NCBI GenBank assembly: GCA_017654935.2
Contig: CM065706.1
Span: 6,595,589 to 6,659,588 of the forward strand
Origin: Phymorhynchus buccinoides
Taxonomy: Eukaryota; Mollusca; Gastropoda; Neogastropoda; Raphitomidae
Length of the DNA stretch: 64,000 bases
Reading direction: 5' to 3'
In this document: one piece after another, positions 11,267 through 23,529 of the stretch
How the letters are laid out: each line of letters opens with the position of its first letter
How positions within the stretch are numbered: the stretch's first letter is position 1
Notes under the pieces: generated by a model
What the model was told of the DNA's origin: nothing
The model's database searches: none
Seen by the model: the letters and a program-made list of their open reading frames with translations, nothing else
Translations under genes and position numbers: made by a program

Positions 11267-11360
11267 TGTTTGTGTTTGTGTGTGTTTGTGTGCGGTGTGC
11301 GTGTGCGTGCGTGTGTGTGTGCGTGTGTGTGTGCGTGTGTGTTAGAGAGAGAGAGAGAGT
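11221..11360. repeat. (GT)n/(GA)n microsatellite
   Basis: GT run with TTTGTG and GC variants, ending in a short GA run. Confidence 0.95.
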
Positions 11361-11439
11361 TGCTTTGCATATGCACTGTTGGTGGTTGGCGTCACTCTTG
11401 AATGTTTTTTGTTTTTTTGTTATCTGTTGATGAATAATT

Positions 11440-11514
11440 GATTGTAAAGCGCTTTGGGCTCATCTGAGGTAAAGCGCTATATAAATGTACTGTTATTATT
11501 ATTATTATTAAAAA
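11440..11514 (+). mobile_element. CR1/L2-type LINE or SINE 3' tail
   Basis: GTAAAGCGCTTTGGGCTCAT followed by GGTAAAGCGCTATATAAATG and (TTA)n is the familiar 3' terminus shared by CR1/L2-clade LINEs and their SINEs. Only the tail is present. Confidence 0.6.
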
Positions 11515-12138
11515 AATGATTGATAAATTATACGGATTACCGTAGCTACTCTGACCTACACCACCAGCATCTGACTTGGAACAAAATTTACCTCATCATT
11601 TTTTTGCTAAACCCAAACCTTACCAAACTAATTCAATCATTTACTGACCAAACGGTATTACATTTATTAAAATTATCTAATCACAAGAGAGGAGTTTATT
11701 ACATTAATGCAATAATTTTATGCTTTATGTCATAGAATAACAGAACCTCATCAAATGAACACAATGTTTCATGAGGGGTTTTTTATAGTTGTTTTTTTGT
11801 AAAGAATATTATATTTCATATTCAATTAATAATGAAAGCAACATTAACAGTAATTAAATTCACGTCTATGCGGGGGAAAAAAGAGAGAAAATGTTCGTAA
11901 TTATAAAGAGCCAATTTTCACACTTTCTGGATCATCTTAGCTTTCTGCTTTGAACCAAAAATCATACATAGTAATAAACTTAAATTATTAAAAAAACAAC
12001 TTTATAGATTTTCTGTGGAGCTATTAAAATCATTGCAAAAAGAAAATGCTAATGATCTCTACATACAAACGCCATCCCGATACCCAGCATCATTATATTT
12101 ACACGTAAAACTGTCATTTGTTGATTATAATTAACTCT
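11515..12138. other. AT-rich sequence without recognised feature
   Basis: Nothing here supports an exon or a named repeat. Confidence 0.5.
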
Positions 12139-12518
12139 TTAACCCCTTCGCTGCTAGAGGAAAACTGACAAATTATCAATTTTCATATTATAAAAATTTA
12201 AAAGAAACCTGTTAAGACTCAATCTGAGAAAATGGTCTAGAGGAAAACAGAAATTATTGAATTTCATATTATAAAATTTAAAAGATAACCTGTTAGACTC
12301 AATCTGAGAAAATGGTCTAGAGGAAAACTGACAAATTATCAACTTTCATATTTTATAAAATGTAAAAGAAACCTGTTAGACTCAATCTGAGAAAATGGTC
12401 TAGAGATATATCTTTCCTGATTTCTATTAACCAAAAAACACCATTCCAGGGCTATGACATCATCAATGACATCATCTATGACCAACCCTGTTCCTCAACA
12501 CAGCAGTGAAGAGGTTAA
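12139..12518. mobile_element. TTAA element family V (copy 1) with internal triplication
   Basis: TTAA + CCCCTTCGCTGCTAGAGG at the left and CAGCAGTGAAGAGG + TTAA at the right form the inverted termini. Inside, a unit of about 80-90 bases (AGAGGAAAACTGACAAATTA through CTCAATCTGAGAAAATGGTC) is repeated three times. The right part contains CCATTCCAGGGCTATGACAT, a motif that reappears in reverse in the 30.2-kb tandem array. Confidence 0.8.
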
Positions 12519-12547
12519 AGCCAAGCCTAAAATCTATCTCTCTTTCT

Positions 12548-12740
<193 letters not shown>

Positions 12741-13069
12741 GGTGCACCATCAAATCCACATGTGCATGTAAGCACACCAAACTAGCAAACGTCATAAATA
12801 TAATTTCTATATAAAAACAACAATCTGATTTAAAACTGCGATATGTAAATACAAACACACGCCATTAAAATCAAGTCATGTTCTTTAAAAACACATTCCC
12901 ACCAAACAAGCACAATAAAACGATCAAACAAACACACAAACCATAACAAACAAGAGCTTCACTTGGAAAAAAACCTTAGTACAATTCAGTCTCACTTACA
13001 TATTTCTGCCGCTTAAACCACTTTCAGATTCCCTGGTTGTATGTAACTAAACATGCATGCATGTGCATG

Positions 13070-14020
13070 GGTGGGTGGATTGGTGGGTGGTTTGATGGAT
13101 GGATGGGTGTGAGGATGAGTGGATGGATGGGTGGGTGGGTGGGTGGATGTATGGTTAGATGGAAGGATGGGTGCATGAATGGATGGGTGGGTAGGTGGAT
13201 GGATGGGTGAATGGATGGATGGGTGGTTGGGTGATGTGTGGTTCGATGGGTGGGTGGGTGGATGTATGGTTAGATGGAAGGATGGGTGCATGAATGGATG
13301 GGTGGGTAGGTGGATGGATGGGTGAATGGATGGATGGGTGGATGGGTGATGTGTGGTTCGATGGGTGGGTGGGTGGATGTATGGTTAGATGGAAGGATGG
13401 GTGCATGAATGGATGGGTGGGTAGGTGGATGGATGGGTGAATGGATGGATGGGTGGTTGGGTGATGTGTGGTTCGATGGGTGGGTGGGTGGATGTATGGT
13501 TAGATGGAAGGATGGGTGCATGAATGGATGGGTGGGTAGGTGGATGGATGGGTGAATGGATGGATGGGTGGTTGGGTGATGTGTGGTTCGATGGGTGGGT
13601 GGATGGATGTATGGTTAGATGGAAGGATGGGTGCATGAATGGATGGGTGGGTAGGTGGATGGATGGGTGAATGGATGGATGGGTGGTTGGGTGATGCGTG
13701 GTTCGATGGGTGGGTGGGGTGGATGTGTGCATGAATGGATAGGTGGGTGGAATGGATGGGTACATGAATGGATGGATGGGTCAGTGGATGGGTGGGTGGA
13801 ATGGATGGATGGATTGGTGGGTGGAATGGATGGATGGGTGGATTGATGGGTGGGTGCATGAATGGATGGATGGGTTGATGGAGTGGGTGGGTGGATGGAT
13901 GAGTGCATGGATGGATGGGTGGGTAAGTGGATGGATGGGTTGGATGGATGGGTGGGTGGCTGGATAGGACTTTTAGGTGGGTGAATGAATGAATGGATGG
14001 GTGGGTGGATGGATGGATGA
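13070..14020. repeat. GGATGGGTGGGT minisatellite with 115-bp higher-order period
   Basis: Short GATG/GGTG units are organised in near-identical 115-bp blocks, marked by ATGGTTAGATGGAAGGATGG recurring at 13150, 13265, 13380, 13495 and 13610. The right part (13720-14020) is less regular. Open reading frames on the minus strand are Thr/His/Pro/Ser/Ile repeats without real coding features. Confidence 0.95.
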
Positions 14021-14281
14021 TGCATTCATGCATGGGCCATTAGATAAACATTACATTATTTTTTATGCGAGCGCATGCTTTTAATGTGCCAAGTGGGGGC
14101 ACAAGCACAAATGCAAGTCTGTATGAATGTGGATGACCCCCCGATGTGCATGTTTGCATGCATGTGCATATTATGCATTTACTTTCAAGCATTACACAAA
14201 AAATTACCCTTCATCACCTATAACCCCCCCTTTTACTCAAATAACTAATATCAACCACATTTCATCATTATTTTTTTTTAA

Positions 14282-14283
<2 letters not shown>

Positions 14284-14341
<58 letters not shown>

Positions 14342-14375
14342 CACACAACACACACACACACACACAACACACAAA
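14284..14375. repeat. (CT)n-(CA)n microsatellite
   Basis: Short CT run, then a CA run with AACAC interruptions. Confidence 0.95.
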
Positions 14376-15009
14376 TTTATCAACACCGACTCATTATTCA
14401 TCTTTCATTCAGTAAGCCATAGCAACTGAATTCCACGGACTGACCACATACACCAACACTCATACACAAACATTAGAGAATACACATACAAATACAGACT
14501 AACCTGTTCCCCTCCCCTCCCCTCCTCACACACATGCACACGCATGCACGCACACACACACCATAAATGTCACACATAACTTGGAATTCAAAATAACTTG
14601 GGGTTCAAAACACAAAAACACCACAGCACAAAACAAAGAGAATTACCTATCAAACCAATCTTGGGTCATGATCAAATATGTGGTAGGTGGGGGGGTTTTC
14701 CCTCTTTTTTTTCAGTTTAAGGTTAAACTGATCAGCTTGGATCATTCAATCACTTGTGCGTAACAATATGCCTGACTAAAAACAAACAACTAGTCCCTGA
14801 AGAGTACCCCTTTCTTTCTCTGTCTGTCTGTCTGTCCGTCTCTCTCTTTCGCCATCTGTCAACAAAACTCCCTAAACAAACTGCTTAGTTCTAACAGTAG
14901 AGGTGATACAACCATAAAAGAAAAAAGGTCAAGCCAAGGAAAAAGCAAAAGAAAAGCAAGCCAAGAAAGAATAGCAAAGCAAGATGTAAAAATCAAGCCA
15001 TAGCTTAGT

Positions 15010-16421
15010 ACAGTGGAACCTCCCTTATAAGACCTTCAAAAACCATCCACAATGATTTGAATTCAATTCTGATCGCTTCTCGGCCTTTTGGCTAAGACAG
15101 CGATTCAGGAACATAAATTTTTGTTTATACCCTGGTTGGTTTGTTCAGCCCGTCGTACATGGCAAAAGCCGATACGCGGCGCTAAACTGAACTTCCATCC
15201 ATCCAAAATGAGGTCTTATAAGGAGGGGTCTTACAAGAGAGGGGTCTTATAAGGGGGGTAATTTTAATCCTTACAAAGAAGGGCAATGTCTCGGAGAAGT
15301 AGGTCGCATGTGGGAGGGAGTCTTATAAGGGGAGGTAATTTTAATACTTACAAAGAAGGGCAATGTCTCGGAGAAGTAGGTCGCATGTGGGAGGGAGTCT
15401 TATAAGGGGAGGTAATTTTAATACTTACAAAGAAGGGCAATGTCTCGGAGAAGTAGGTCGCATGTGGGAGGGAGTCTTATAAGGGGAGGTAATTTTAATA
15501 CTTACAAAGAAGGGCAATGTCTCGGAGAAGTAGGTCGCATGTGGGAGGGAGTCTTATAAGGGGAGGTAATTTTAATACTTACAAAGAAGGGCAATGTCTC
15601 GGAGAAGTAGGTCGCATGTGGGAGGGAGTCTTATAAGGGAGGTAATTTTAATACTTACAAAGAAGGGCAATGTCTCGGAGAAGTAGGTCTCATGTGGGAG
15701 GGAGTCTTATAAGGGGAGGTAATTTGAATACTTACAAAGAAGGGCAATGTCTCGGAGAAGTAGGTCTTATGTGGGAGGGAGTCTTATAACGGGAGGTAAT
15801 TTTAATATACAAAAAGGGGCAATGTCTCAGAGAAGTAGGTCTCATGTGGGAGGGAGTCTTATAAGGGAGGTAATTTTAATACTTACAAAGAAGGGCAATG
15901 TCTCGGAGAAGTAGGTCTTATGTGGGAGGGAGTCTTATAATGGGAGGTCATTTTAATACTTACAAAGGGCAATGTCTCGGGAGAAGTAGGTCTTATGCGG
16001 GAGGGAGTCTTATAATGGGAGGTCATTTTAATACTTACAAAGGGCAATGTCTCGGAGAAGTAGGTCTTATGTGGGAGGGAGTCTTATAATGGGAGGTCAT
16101 TTTAATACTTACAAAGGGCAATGTCTCGGAGAAGTAGGTCTCATGCGGGAGGGAGTCTTATAATGGGAGGTCATTTTAATACTTACAAAGGGCAATGTCT
16201 CGGAGAAGTAGGTCTCATGCGGGAGGGAGTCTTATAATGGGAGGTCATTTTAATACTTACAAAGGGCAATGTCTCGGAGAAGTAGGTCTTATGTGGGAGG
16301 GAGTCTTATAATGGGAGGTCATTTTAATACTTACACAAAGGGCAATGTCTCGGAGAAGTAGGTCTCATGTGGGAGGGAGTCTTATAATGGGAGGTCTTTA
16401 TAAGGGAGGTTCCACTGTACC
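15010..16421. mobile_element. Family A inverted-repeat element expanded into a satellite
   Basis: The left terminus ACAGTGGAACCTCCCTTATA and right terminus TATAAGGGAGGTTCCACTGT are the ends of family A. Between them the normal interior is replaced by about 15 tandem copies of a 73-77-bp unit (15227-16395) containing AATTTTAATACTTACAAAG, GGCAATGTCTCGGAGAAGTA and GGTC(G/T)(C/T)ATGTGGGAGGGAG. Other family A copies carry one unit only, so the unit was amplified in place. A U2-headed SINE is inserted near the left end. Confidence 0.92.
15056..15198 (+). mobile_element. U2 snRNA-headed SINE-like element (copy 1)
   Basis: Bases 15072-15097 equal the first 26 nt of U2 snRNA (starting ATCGCTTCTCGGCCTTTTGG and ending CTAAGA); after that the sequence departs from U2. 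The body continues CGATTCAGGAACATAAATTT, TTGGTTTGTTCAGCCCGTCG and GCTAAACTGAACTTCC. It is flanked by a 13-bp direct repeat with one mismatch (CCATCCA(C/A)AATGA), a target duplication. The host is family A, whose uninterrupted copies show the empty site. Second copy at 46221-46353. Confidence 0.82.
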
Positions 16422-17150
16422 TGTTCATTAGGCAACAGAGCCGAGGATTAGAGGACGTGCAAAACAAACCACAGATGCCAAACCCAAACTGTGCGCAGGC
16501 AGTGTGTATATCGTCGCTGTCCGACGCTAACCGTGTATCTACACAATCAGTGATTTTACAGGAGCATCAAAAAACATGTTGTCGTCTGCTACAATGTCAA
16601 TCTCCATTTGATATACGCTTGACCCTTCTTCTTTACCGATGAGTAAACATGTGACACAATAAAAGTTGCTTTAACACCCAAACTTTTCGTGATAATTCAG
16701 TTACCCGGTTAGTCACAAAGTTAGTGCATTGTTCTCACAATGGGAGATACGACAGCTGCCCGCAGTTACACGATTAGCGTGACCAGTTACACGCTTATCG
16801 CGTCAAAACCAGCAACAACCCGCCACATACACGATTATTTCTGTGGTATCATGTGACAAATTTGAGCATTTTCCTTGGTCGCAGACACAAGATATTTATA
16901 GAAGACCTGTGTGAGGTCACTGGAAGGGGTTTCAGTGAAAAATCTATTTTTGTCAAATTTTGTAGATACACGGTTAGCGTCGGACAGCGACGATATATAT
17001 GATTATCTGAGGCCAAACCACCACAGCAATTAACGCAATACAGCTGGCCTAATATCCTGACTATGGCCATTATCATTATGGGATTTGAAGTAGAGACTGA
17101 CTCGATGAAACGCTTATCGGTGAAACGCTTATCGGGATGTTCATGACCTG
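16422..17150. other. Non-coding, with one short inverted segment
   Basis: GCTGTCCGACGCTAACCGTG with ATCTACA at about 16516-16543 recurs inverted at about 16963-16993 (TGTAGATACACGGTTAGCGT followed by CGGACAGCGACG). The pair frames about 470 bases and suggests one more inverted-repeat element without clear ends. No exon was recognised. Confidence 0.5.
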
Positions 17151-17168
17151 GGGGGGGGGGGGGGGGGG
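17151..17168. repeat. Poly-G run
   Basis: About 18 consecutive G, one of several such runs in the window. Confidence 0.9.
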
Positions 17169-18196
17169 CTGCCAGGCTAAGTTACGTCAAAGTCACGATT
17201 TTAAGCCAGCTTTATGACAATAGGAATTGTGCGGAAATAATTAAGGGGAGCAATTTCATGGTGTGTGGGAGTGATCTTGCCTAATTCGATCAGTCAAAGT
17301 TACTCTACCATCAGGGAAATGCCCAGCTCTCGCCTCGTGTGTTTTAGCAGACATACATCACTTAGAATACTGTGCGTCATTCTAACATTGATGTCATTTA
17401 TATTTTTACATCACATTTTGCAAGTTTTATCAGTTTGTGGCCACTGGCCACCCCTAATTTTTCTGTAAAAAAGGTTGGCAAGTCGCTGACTGGCATCCTG
17501 CGGCTTCAAGCTTCGACGCCATTGTTGCTATGCTATTTGACCAAGTAATGGAGGTAAACAAATCTAATTTTCACGAAGTGCTCTCCCCTAGGGTTTTTTC
17601 TCCGAAAATCGTCTATTAAAACAATAATACCAAAAAGTGACAATGAACTAAATTATTGCAGCAAAGCACAGCAATTTGTTCCCATAAAAGTTTGTGTTTG
17701 TTATTTTTTGCTCAGAGCGCAAACAGAAAAAAAAGATGACGACGACAATTGACAAATTAATTGCAAAGGATTTGTTAATCAAACACTCACACACACCAAA
17801 CACACATCCACATATGCATACATACACACACACACACACTTTCAAACCTGCATCACCTGCATCATGTAACGCAGACAGACAGCTGGAACCCTTACTATGG
17901 AGATACTTTTCCTGGTATTGCAATACCTCCAGGATCAACCCACCTTCTACATACACCTACAAACATCCCATATGTACCTGTTCCAGGTCGGAGGACGATA
18001 CACGGATTTCCGTTCGTACTATGGGGATTCATCTACGAGACCTGCGGGAATTCTAAAAGGGATCGTCAACTCTTTTTTTTTCTTTTATCAACACACATCC
18101 GGACGTCATACTTCAACAAGATTGGAAACAAGTTTTCATCTTTTCATTTTCATTCAGACTAGTAGTAGCTCTGTTAAAGGGTTTATCAATTCTTAA
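17169..18196. other. Non-coding; contains a dispersed repeat (family M)
   Basis: About 17925-18000 is the reverse complement of sequence at 45615-45720 and 53195-53275 (ACAGACACATATGGGA; ACAAAGATGGTGGGAA). The rest shows nothing recognisable. Confidence 0.55.
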
Positions 18197-18494
18197 AGAC
18201 CCACCAGATCACGTGTCAAAATCACAGGTTTCACATGTTTTCCCTCTTGCGGATTGCAGATACATGTAAAATGAATTCAATCCCTTAGTCTACATGTATA
18301 TATCAGTGTTGTATACCTAAACCATAAAAACAGGACCAAAACAAAACAAAAATTGTTTTTTTAAACACCTTTATCTTTAGCTTCGGTTTGTACCACTCGC
18401 TCTGCAAGGATTATCAAACTTTTATTCACGTTTAATTGGGCTTTACTCCTAAAATCGTAAACACAAGGAAATAAAATCTCCACCTTTAGTTATG

Positions 18495-18623
18495 CAGGCA
18501 TGGGAATTGTGATTTCCGCGAGAAAAAAAAAAAAATTGTTACTAAATACTTTGTTTTTGTTACTAAATACTTCAATTGGGGGGCTTTTCAGAGGTTTTTT
18601 GTCTCTGACAATTCCCATGCCTG
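18495..18623. mobile_element. hAT-like short element, family J (copy 1)
   Basis: The termini CAGGCATGGGAATTGT and GACAATTCCCATGCCTG are inverted. GTTATG occurs immediately on both sides, a 6-bp target duplication. A second copy is at 33031-33201. Confidence 0.85.
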
Positions 18624-18822
18624 GTTATGTTTTGGACAAAAATTGTGTACTGAAATTGGAAAGGAGTGAGATACCACAAGCGTACCTACGGGGATGGAAT
18701 TAAAAGTTTGTAGAGCGTTACTAAACCACTAAAAAATAAAATAAAATAAAGTAATAATAAAAAAAGGAAAACTACGGGTCAGCAAGCGAAACAAAATTTA
18801 CCGGGATATGAGTTGATGAGAG

Positions 18823-19380
18823 TTAAAGGTGAACCCTGACGGATGAGTTTTTGCAAGAAACACGTCGAGATCACCAGAAAGACAGCCTTTTCGAGGATTG
18901 GAACACTCATTTTGCTCTGGTTTCCTAGAAATTAAACCGTCAAAACGGTGATTCCTCCTTGGCGGAGATGCCGGAGAGAGTAGCTATTTTGGATGGGGTG
19001 GGTGAAGGTCACTCATTGTGGTTGAAGCTTTTTCTTTTTTTGTAGTGCAGTAAAAAAAAAAAATGGAGCTGTTTCCTTTGTTGTGAGCGAAACTCCTTTA
19101 GATAATCTGTATAAATTTATTTTTTAAAAGGCTTGTATTGCGAAAATTTCGTGCAAACGATCTAAACGCAGGCGGCCATTAGAAAAGAGACGACACATGC
19201 CTTCTCTTTGGGTGAAAGAATTTGACTTCCAGCACCTCCGCCAAGGAGGAATCGCTGATTTGACGGTTTGATTTCTAGGAAACCAGAGCAAAGTGAGTGT
19301 TGCAATCTCTGTAAAGGGTGTTTTCCTGGTGATCTGGACATGTTTCTTACAAAAACTCATCCGTCAGGGTGCCCCTTTAA
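18823..19380. mobile_element. TTAA fold-back element family E (copy 3, full length)
   Basis: TTAAAGGTGAACCCTGACGG at the left and CCGTCAGGGTGCCCCTTTAA at the right. The interior is the reverse complement of the copy at 1335-1921. It shows the same TTAA ends and long arms. Confidence 0.85.
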
Positions 19381-20344
19381 TCTCAAACTAAGGACAGTGT
19401 CAGCTTTTCGGAAGCAAACATTGTGATGCAGATGACAACGACTCTTAATTAGCACTGGGAGAAGAAACAGAAATTTAAAAAATAACAAATAACAGGGAAT
19501 GAAAAACAAACATACACAGAAAGCAGTACCATGAAACTCAAGGAAAAGATGCAAACAAACAAACAAACAAACAAAAATAAACAGAGAAATTGTAAGTCTG
19601 TCCAGTCGGTTTGTCTAGAGGGGACGGAGGGAGCCCTTCCAGAACTCCCCAAAATTCTTAAACTTTTCCGTTGGTGCCAGGGGGCATATAAATAATGCTG
19701 ACCTCCTGTCTGCAGGACTGACCTGAGTCTCCTCGAAACGTCGACTCAATATTCGTCATTTCCAGCACTTTTTTTTTTTCTTGTTTGTTGATGAGTTTCT
19801 CTCAATGAGGGGATGAGTTTTTCGCTCCTTTTTTTCTCCCCCAAAGAAATACTATTCCATTTTGTCCTATAAAAGGAATTCTAGAGCAGCCTCTCTCTTT
19901 CGTGCTTTTCTCTGTTGTCACTACAACACATGCGCTGCACCAAAATTATGTTTGTTTGTTGATTTTTAACCACACATTTGATAACAAAAATAAAAATTAA
20001 AAAGGCACAATGTTTTCGATTATTCTTGCTAAAAAAATTATTTAAAAAAATCTCCCACAATGCATCACAGCCATAATTTCACGTCGCAGGGAGTTTTGTT
20101 GTTGTTTTGTTTCTCCTCACGGCAGATGAATAACCTCCGGTCTGGCGATTCGCTATGCCAGAGTTTTAGTTTTTTTCTTCATTCGTTTCAATGACCAAAT
20201 TTCTCCACAAGAGATAACAAAGTATTTTTGACTTGACTTGACTTGACTTGACTTGTGTCCTTGTCCAGAGCGATTGACGAAGAAGAAAATCGGAAAGAAG
20301 GGAGGGACGAGTCCACATACATTCCTGTCAACTCTGAAGTCACG
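19381..20344. other. No recognised gene
   Basis: A/T-rich sequence with short CAAA and poly-A/T tracts and an ACTTG pentamer run at about 20230-20256. Nothing further is supportable. Confidence 0.5.
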
Positions 20345-20661
20345 CAGTGATGCTCCGAGGCCCCGGCCATAGGCCATTGACCTATTAAAATTGAAAATGT
20401 CCTATTGTGTTCTCTCCTTGTCAGAACAAATGTCTGATTAATTATTTTAAAGACCCACCACGCCACGTGTCAAAATCACGGTTTTCACGTGTTTTCCCTC
20501 TTATAGCTGGTAAATCTTAAGAAATCTTCCTAGCATAAGAGGGAATGTGACACTGGCACGCTTTGTCTTATCGATTTCTGCTAGAACCAGGACATTGTCC
20601 TATTGATTTCTCATCTCGGGACAGTTTGTCCTGCCACTTTTGGATCCTCCCTACATCACTG
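20345..20661. mobile_element. hAT-like element, family K (copy 1)
   Basis: It begins CAGTGATGCTCCGAGGCCCC and ends CATCACTG. It shares GCCATTGACCTATTAAAA and CTTTGTCTTATCGATTTCTG with the copy at 24039-24530. A palindromic repeat segment (family I, about 20451-20540) lies inside it. Confidence 0.75.
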
Positions 20662-20869
20662 GAAGTGGTCGCGCACACAACGCCTATACAATAATATTGC
20701 TGTGCAACGAAGCCTGTGGCGGCCATAAGTCCTGTCTTGTTGCAGTTCATGAGTTGTTCACATGGTAAGAGGCGAACAGAAAAAAAAGGGGCATGCAGTC
20801 ACAGCAAAACAACGCTAAACAGAAAACAAACAACAAAATTAAAAGATGATAAATAAATAAATAAATAAA

Positions 20870-21204
20870 TACCATATTTTACGGACTACAAGGCGAAACT
20901 TTTTTTCCTACACTTCTAATGTGACTAGCAATACAGTGGAACCTCCTCCCTTATAAGACCTCCCATTATAAGACTCCCTCCCATATAAGACCTACTTCTC
21001 TGAGATACTGACATTGCCCTTCTAATCTTTGTAAGTATTAAAATTACCTCCCTTATAAGACCTCATTTTGGATTATTTTTGAAGGTCTTATAAGGAAGGT
21101 TCCACTGTATAGAAAGAAACTATAATTAAAAAAATCTAAAATTTGTGTAAACTTTGGCGGGTGCGCCTTATAATCAGGTACGCCTTATTGTCCGAATAAT
21201 ATGG
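20870..21204. mobile_element. Family H inverted-repeat element carrying a nested family A copy
   Basis: The ends are ACCATATTTTACGGACTACA and CTTATTGTCCGAATAATATGG. A complete family A element (20933-21109) is inserted within it. Confidence 0.75.
20933..21109. mobile_element. Family A inverted-repeat element (copy 2)
   Basis: ACAGTGGAACCTCC at the left and GGTTCCACTGTA at the right, with the single standard internal unit (CATATAAGACCTACTTCTCT; TTTGTAAGTATTAAAATTAC). Confidence 0.88.
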
Positions 21205-21916
21205 AAAATGAATGAATAAATAAATAAATAAATAAAAATAAATAAATGAATAAATCAATCATGAACGGGTGCAGCTCCTAATGTTATATTTTTTGTCGCA
21301 GAAACCAAAAAGAACAGCAACCAAAACAAAAAAACAAAAAAATGTTCACAAAAAAGGTCGCACAAGTAAGGGAGACGTTTGTGCATCTCTGCAGAGCGCA
21401 CAGTAAACTTCCTCATATTATATATCCGACGACGGTAGAATGACTCGAAGACTATTCATTTGACTTTCTAAAACGGCATTTTTGTACAATGTATCTCTCC
21501 CACATTGGTTTTCCGATTTCTTGGCTTCAGAACGCACGGCAGGCAGTAGAGTGACAGGCAGAGGTGATTTTTGCAGCCCTACTTTGGAATAGCAGACGCC
21601 AGTCCTTTGTACGACTTGCAAAATGTAAAGCGATTGATTATTCAGAGGCTGAAATGGAGGCTTTAGTTTTCATTCCAACAGAATCGCTATAAAAGTAAAC
21701 GAAATAATAATAATAATGAGGAGGAAAATGTATATAGCGCCCATCCTACTATGCAGGCTACAGGGCGCTATACACACAATTGAAATGGAATAAAAACATG
21801 AAACAAATAGCCAATAACATGAGCAGACAAAACGATACCGGTCAGACTTCGTTTGGCCGGTAAAAATGCACATCATAATAAATCACCATCAACAACTGCT
21901 GTGACGACTACTCCTC

Positions 21917-21947
<31 letters not shown>

Positions 21948-22964
21948 TGCTAATACTACTACTACTACTACTTATAATAGGCCTGCATTTCATCAGTTAA
22001 CGACGATTGAACTTCGATGGAGGTGATGAAAACTTCGTCACTGATGGAGGTGACTAAAGATTGGATTATCAAGTACTGAATGAATCAAACGACCTTGTTA
22101 GCACTTAGTGAGAATAATTCCGCGAACATCCAATCAGATTATAACAGTCACTCTAAAATATGAACCACTCCAATCTGATATAAGAACAGCGCAGAGAAGA
22201 TGGATCTTGGTATGAATAAATCAGACACGCCAACGATACTCAATACATCATGACAGGAGATACGATAACGGCAAGGCCGTGTACACACATAAGCGGATAT
22301 TCCATGCGGAAACCCGAGCGCAATCCATAAATAAGTGAAACAAAGAAGGGAAAAGTTTTGCACACGTGTCCGAATTTCCCCCTATGCGTAAACTTTGATC
22401 CTTCTTTCTTCCACTTATTTATGGTTTTCCGTACGGACTTACGCGTCTAATGTGAACCCGGCCTTAGGCTAACAGCGGTGACTAACTGTTTAAAATCACA
22501 AAATCTTGTCATTCTAATGCACTACAAATGAACCAAAATTGATGACAAAATGTTCTCAATAGATGCAGGACCCTTTTCGTTTTCTTTCTCTTTTGCTTCA
22601 TCCATACCTTCCTAAAGGACAGACTTAAATGAAAAAGAAATGAAACGAGGGGGTGGGGGTGGGGGGTGACAGAAATGGTCTTGTGGCCGTACTATAAGCA
22701 GAGCAGTGATTGTGTGCCACGCTCCTTTAAGTCAATCCCTCTGTGCCACAAACAAACAGTGTTGCGGAGTGTCAACAAACAGAGTTTAGCGCTCTTGTTT
22801 TCGGTTTGCGTCAGTGCAAAACAATCAGACACAAAACTGTTAGAATAAAAGAAATGACAAAACACACACACACACACACAAAACCCAGCCAATGGGGTTG
22901 GACAGCTACAGTGGACTGGAGCCTCCAGGCAACACAAAGATAGACATTCTCCTCTTACAGTTAC
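21205..22964. other. No gene; simple repeats
   Basis: It contains an AAAT tetranucleotide tract (about 21213-21250), a TAC trinucleotide run (about 21925-21972) and, at 21728-21775, a TATAGCGCCC / GGGCGCTATA inverted pair typical of LINE/SINE 3' hairpins. No exon was recognised. Confidence 0.5.
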
Positions 22965-23529
22965 TACCGTATTTTTCGGACTATAAGGCGATATTTTTTC
23001 CTCCAATTTCGACCTATGCGCCTAATAAACGAGGGCGCCCTATTAGTGAACAAAATTGTCAGAAGAGAGGCAACGATTGCCGTACTCAGTACAGTCTACT
23101 GTGAGTCACAACATTGAAAGTGGTAACGAGTTGCCGATATGACGAATAATCACGTTAAAATGCTTAAAAATCCCTATTATCATCCGAGATACCGTCCAAC
23201 AGATGCCATAACCCTTCATTGGATGTAAAAAGCATCGTTGTAGAGCTTAAAATGCCATAATTCTACGAGTTTTCACGAAGAAAAGTCCAAACACAATAAC
23301 CGGAGGTCGCAAAAACGGAAGTTCGATTACTTGAGAAGGGAGCCAACTCTCATTTATGACAGCAGTAATGGCGATCGTGTACGGGCTTCAAACTTCGACT
23401 TTCTGTTGCGAGGTGTGTATCGCCTTATAAACGAGGGCGCCTTTTACTTTAATTTTTTTCAGTTTTTTCTTGAAAATTGCCCTATTCGCCTTATACACAG
23501 CAGCGCCTAATGATCCGAAAAATACGGTA
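22965..23529. mobile_element. Family H inverted-repeat element, full length
   Basis: It starts TACCGTATTTTTCGGACTAT and ends GATCCGAAAAATACGGTA. The subterminal AAGGCGATATTTTTTCCTC is echoed inversely by TTGCCCTATTCGCCTTAT. The same termini occur at 20870, 23857-24032 and 38369-38395. Confidence 0.85.

Noticed and set aside
13500..14033. His/Pro/Thr/Ser repeat protein frame on the minus strand
   Set aside because: Minisatellite with 115-bp period; no start context, no flanking exon evidence.
15072..15097. Functional U2 snRNA gene
   Set aside because: Similarity stops after 26 nt; the branch-point recognition region and Sm site of U2 are missing. It is a SINE head.
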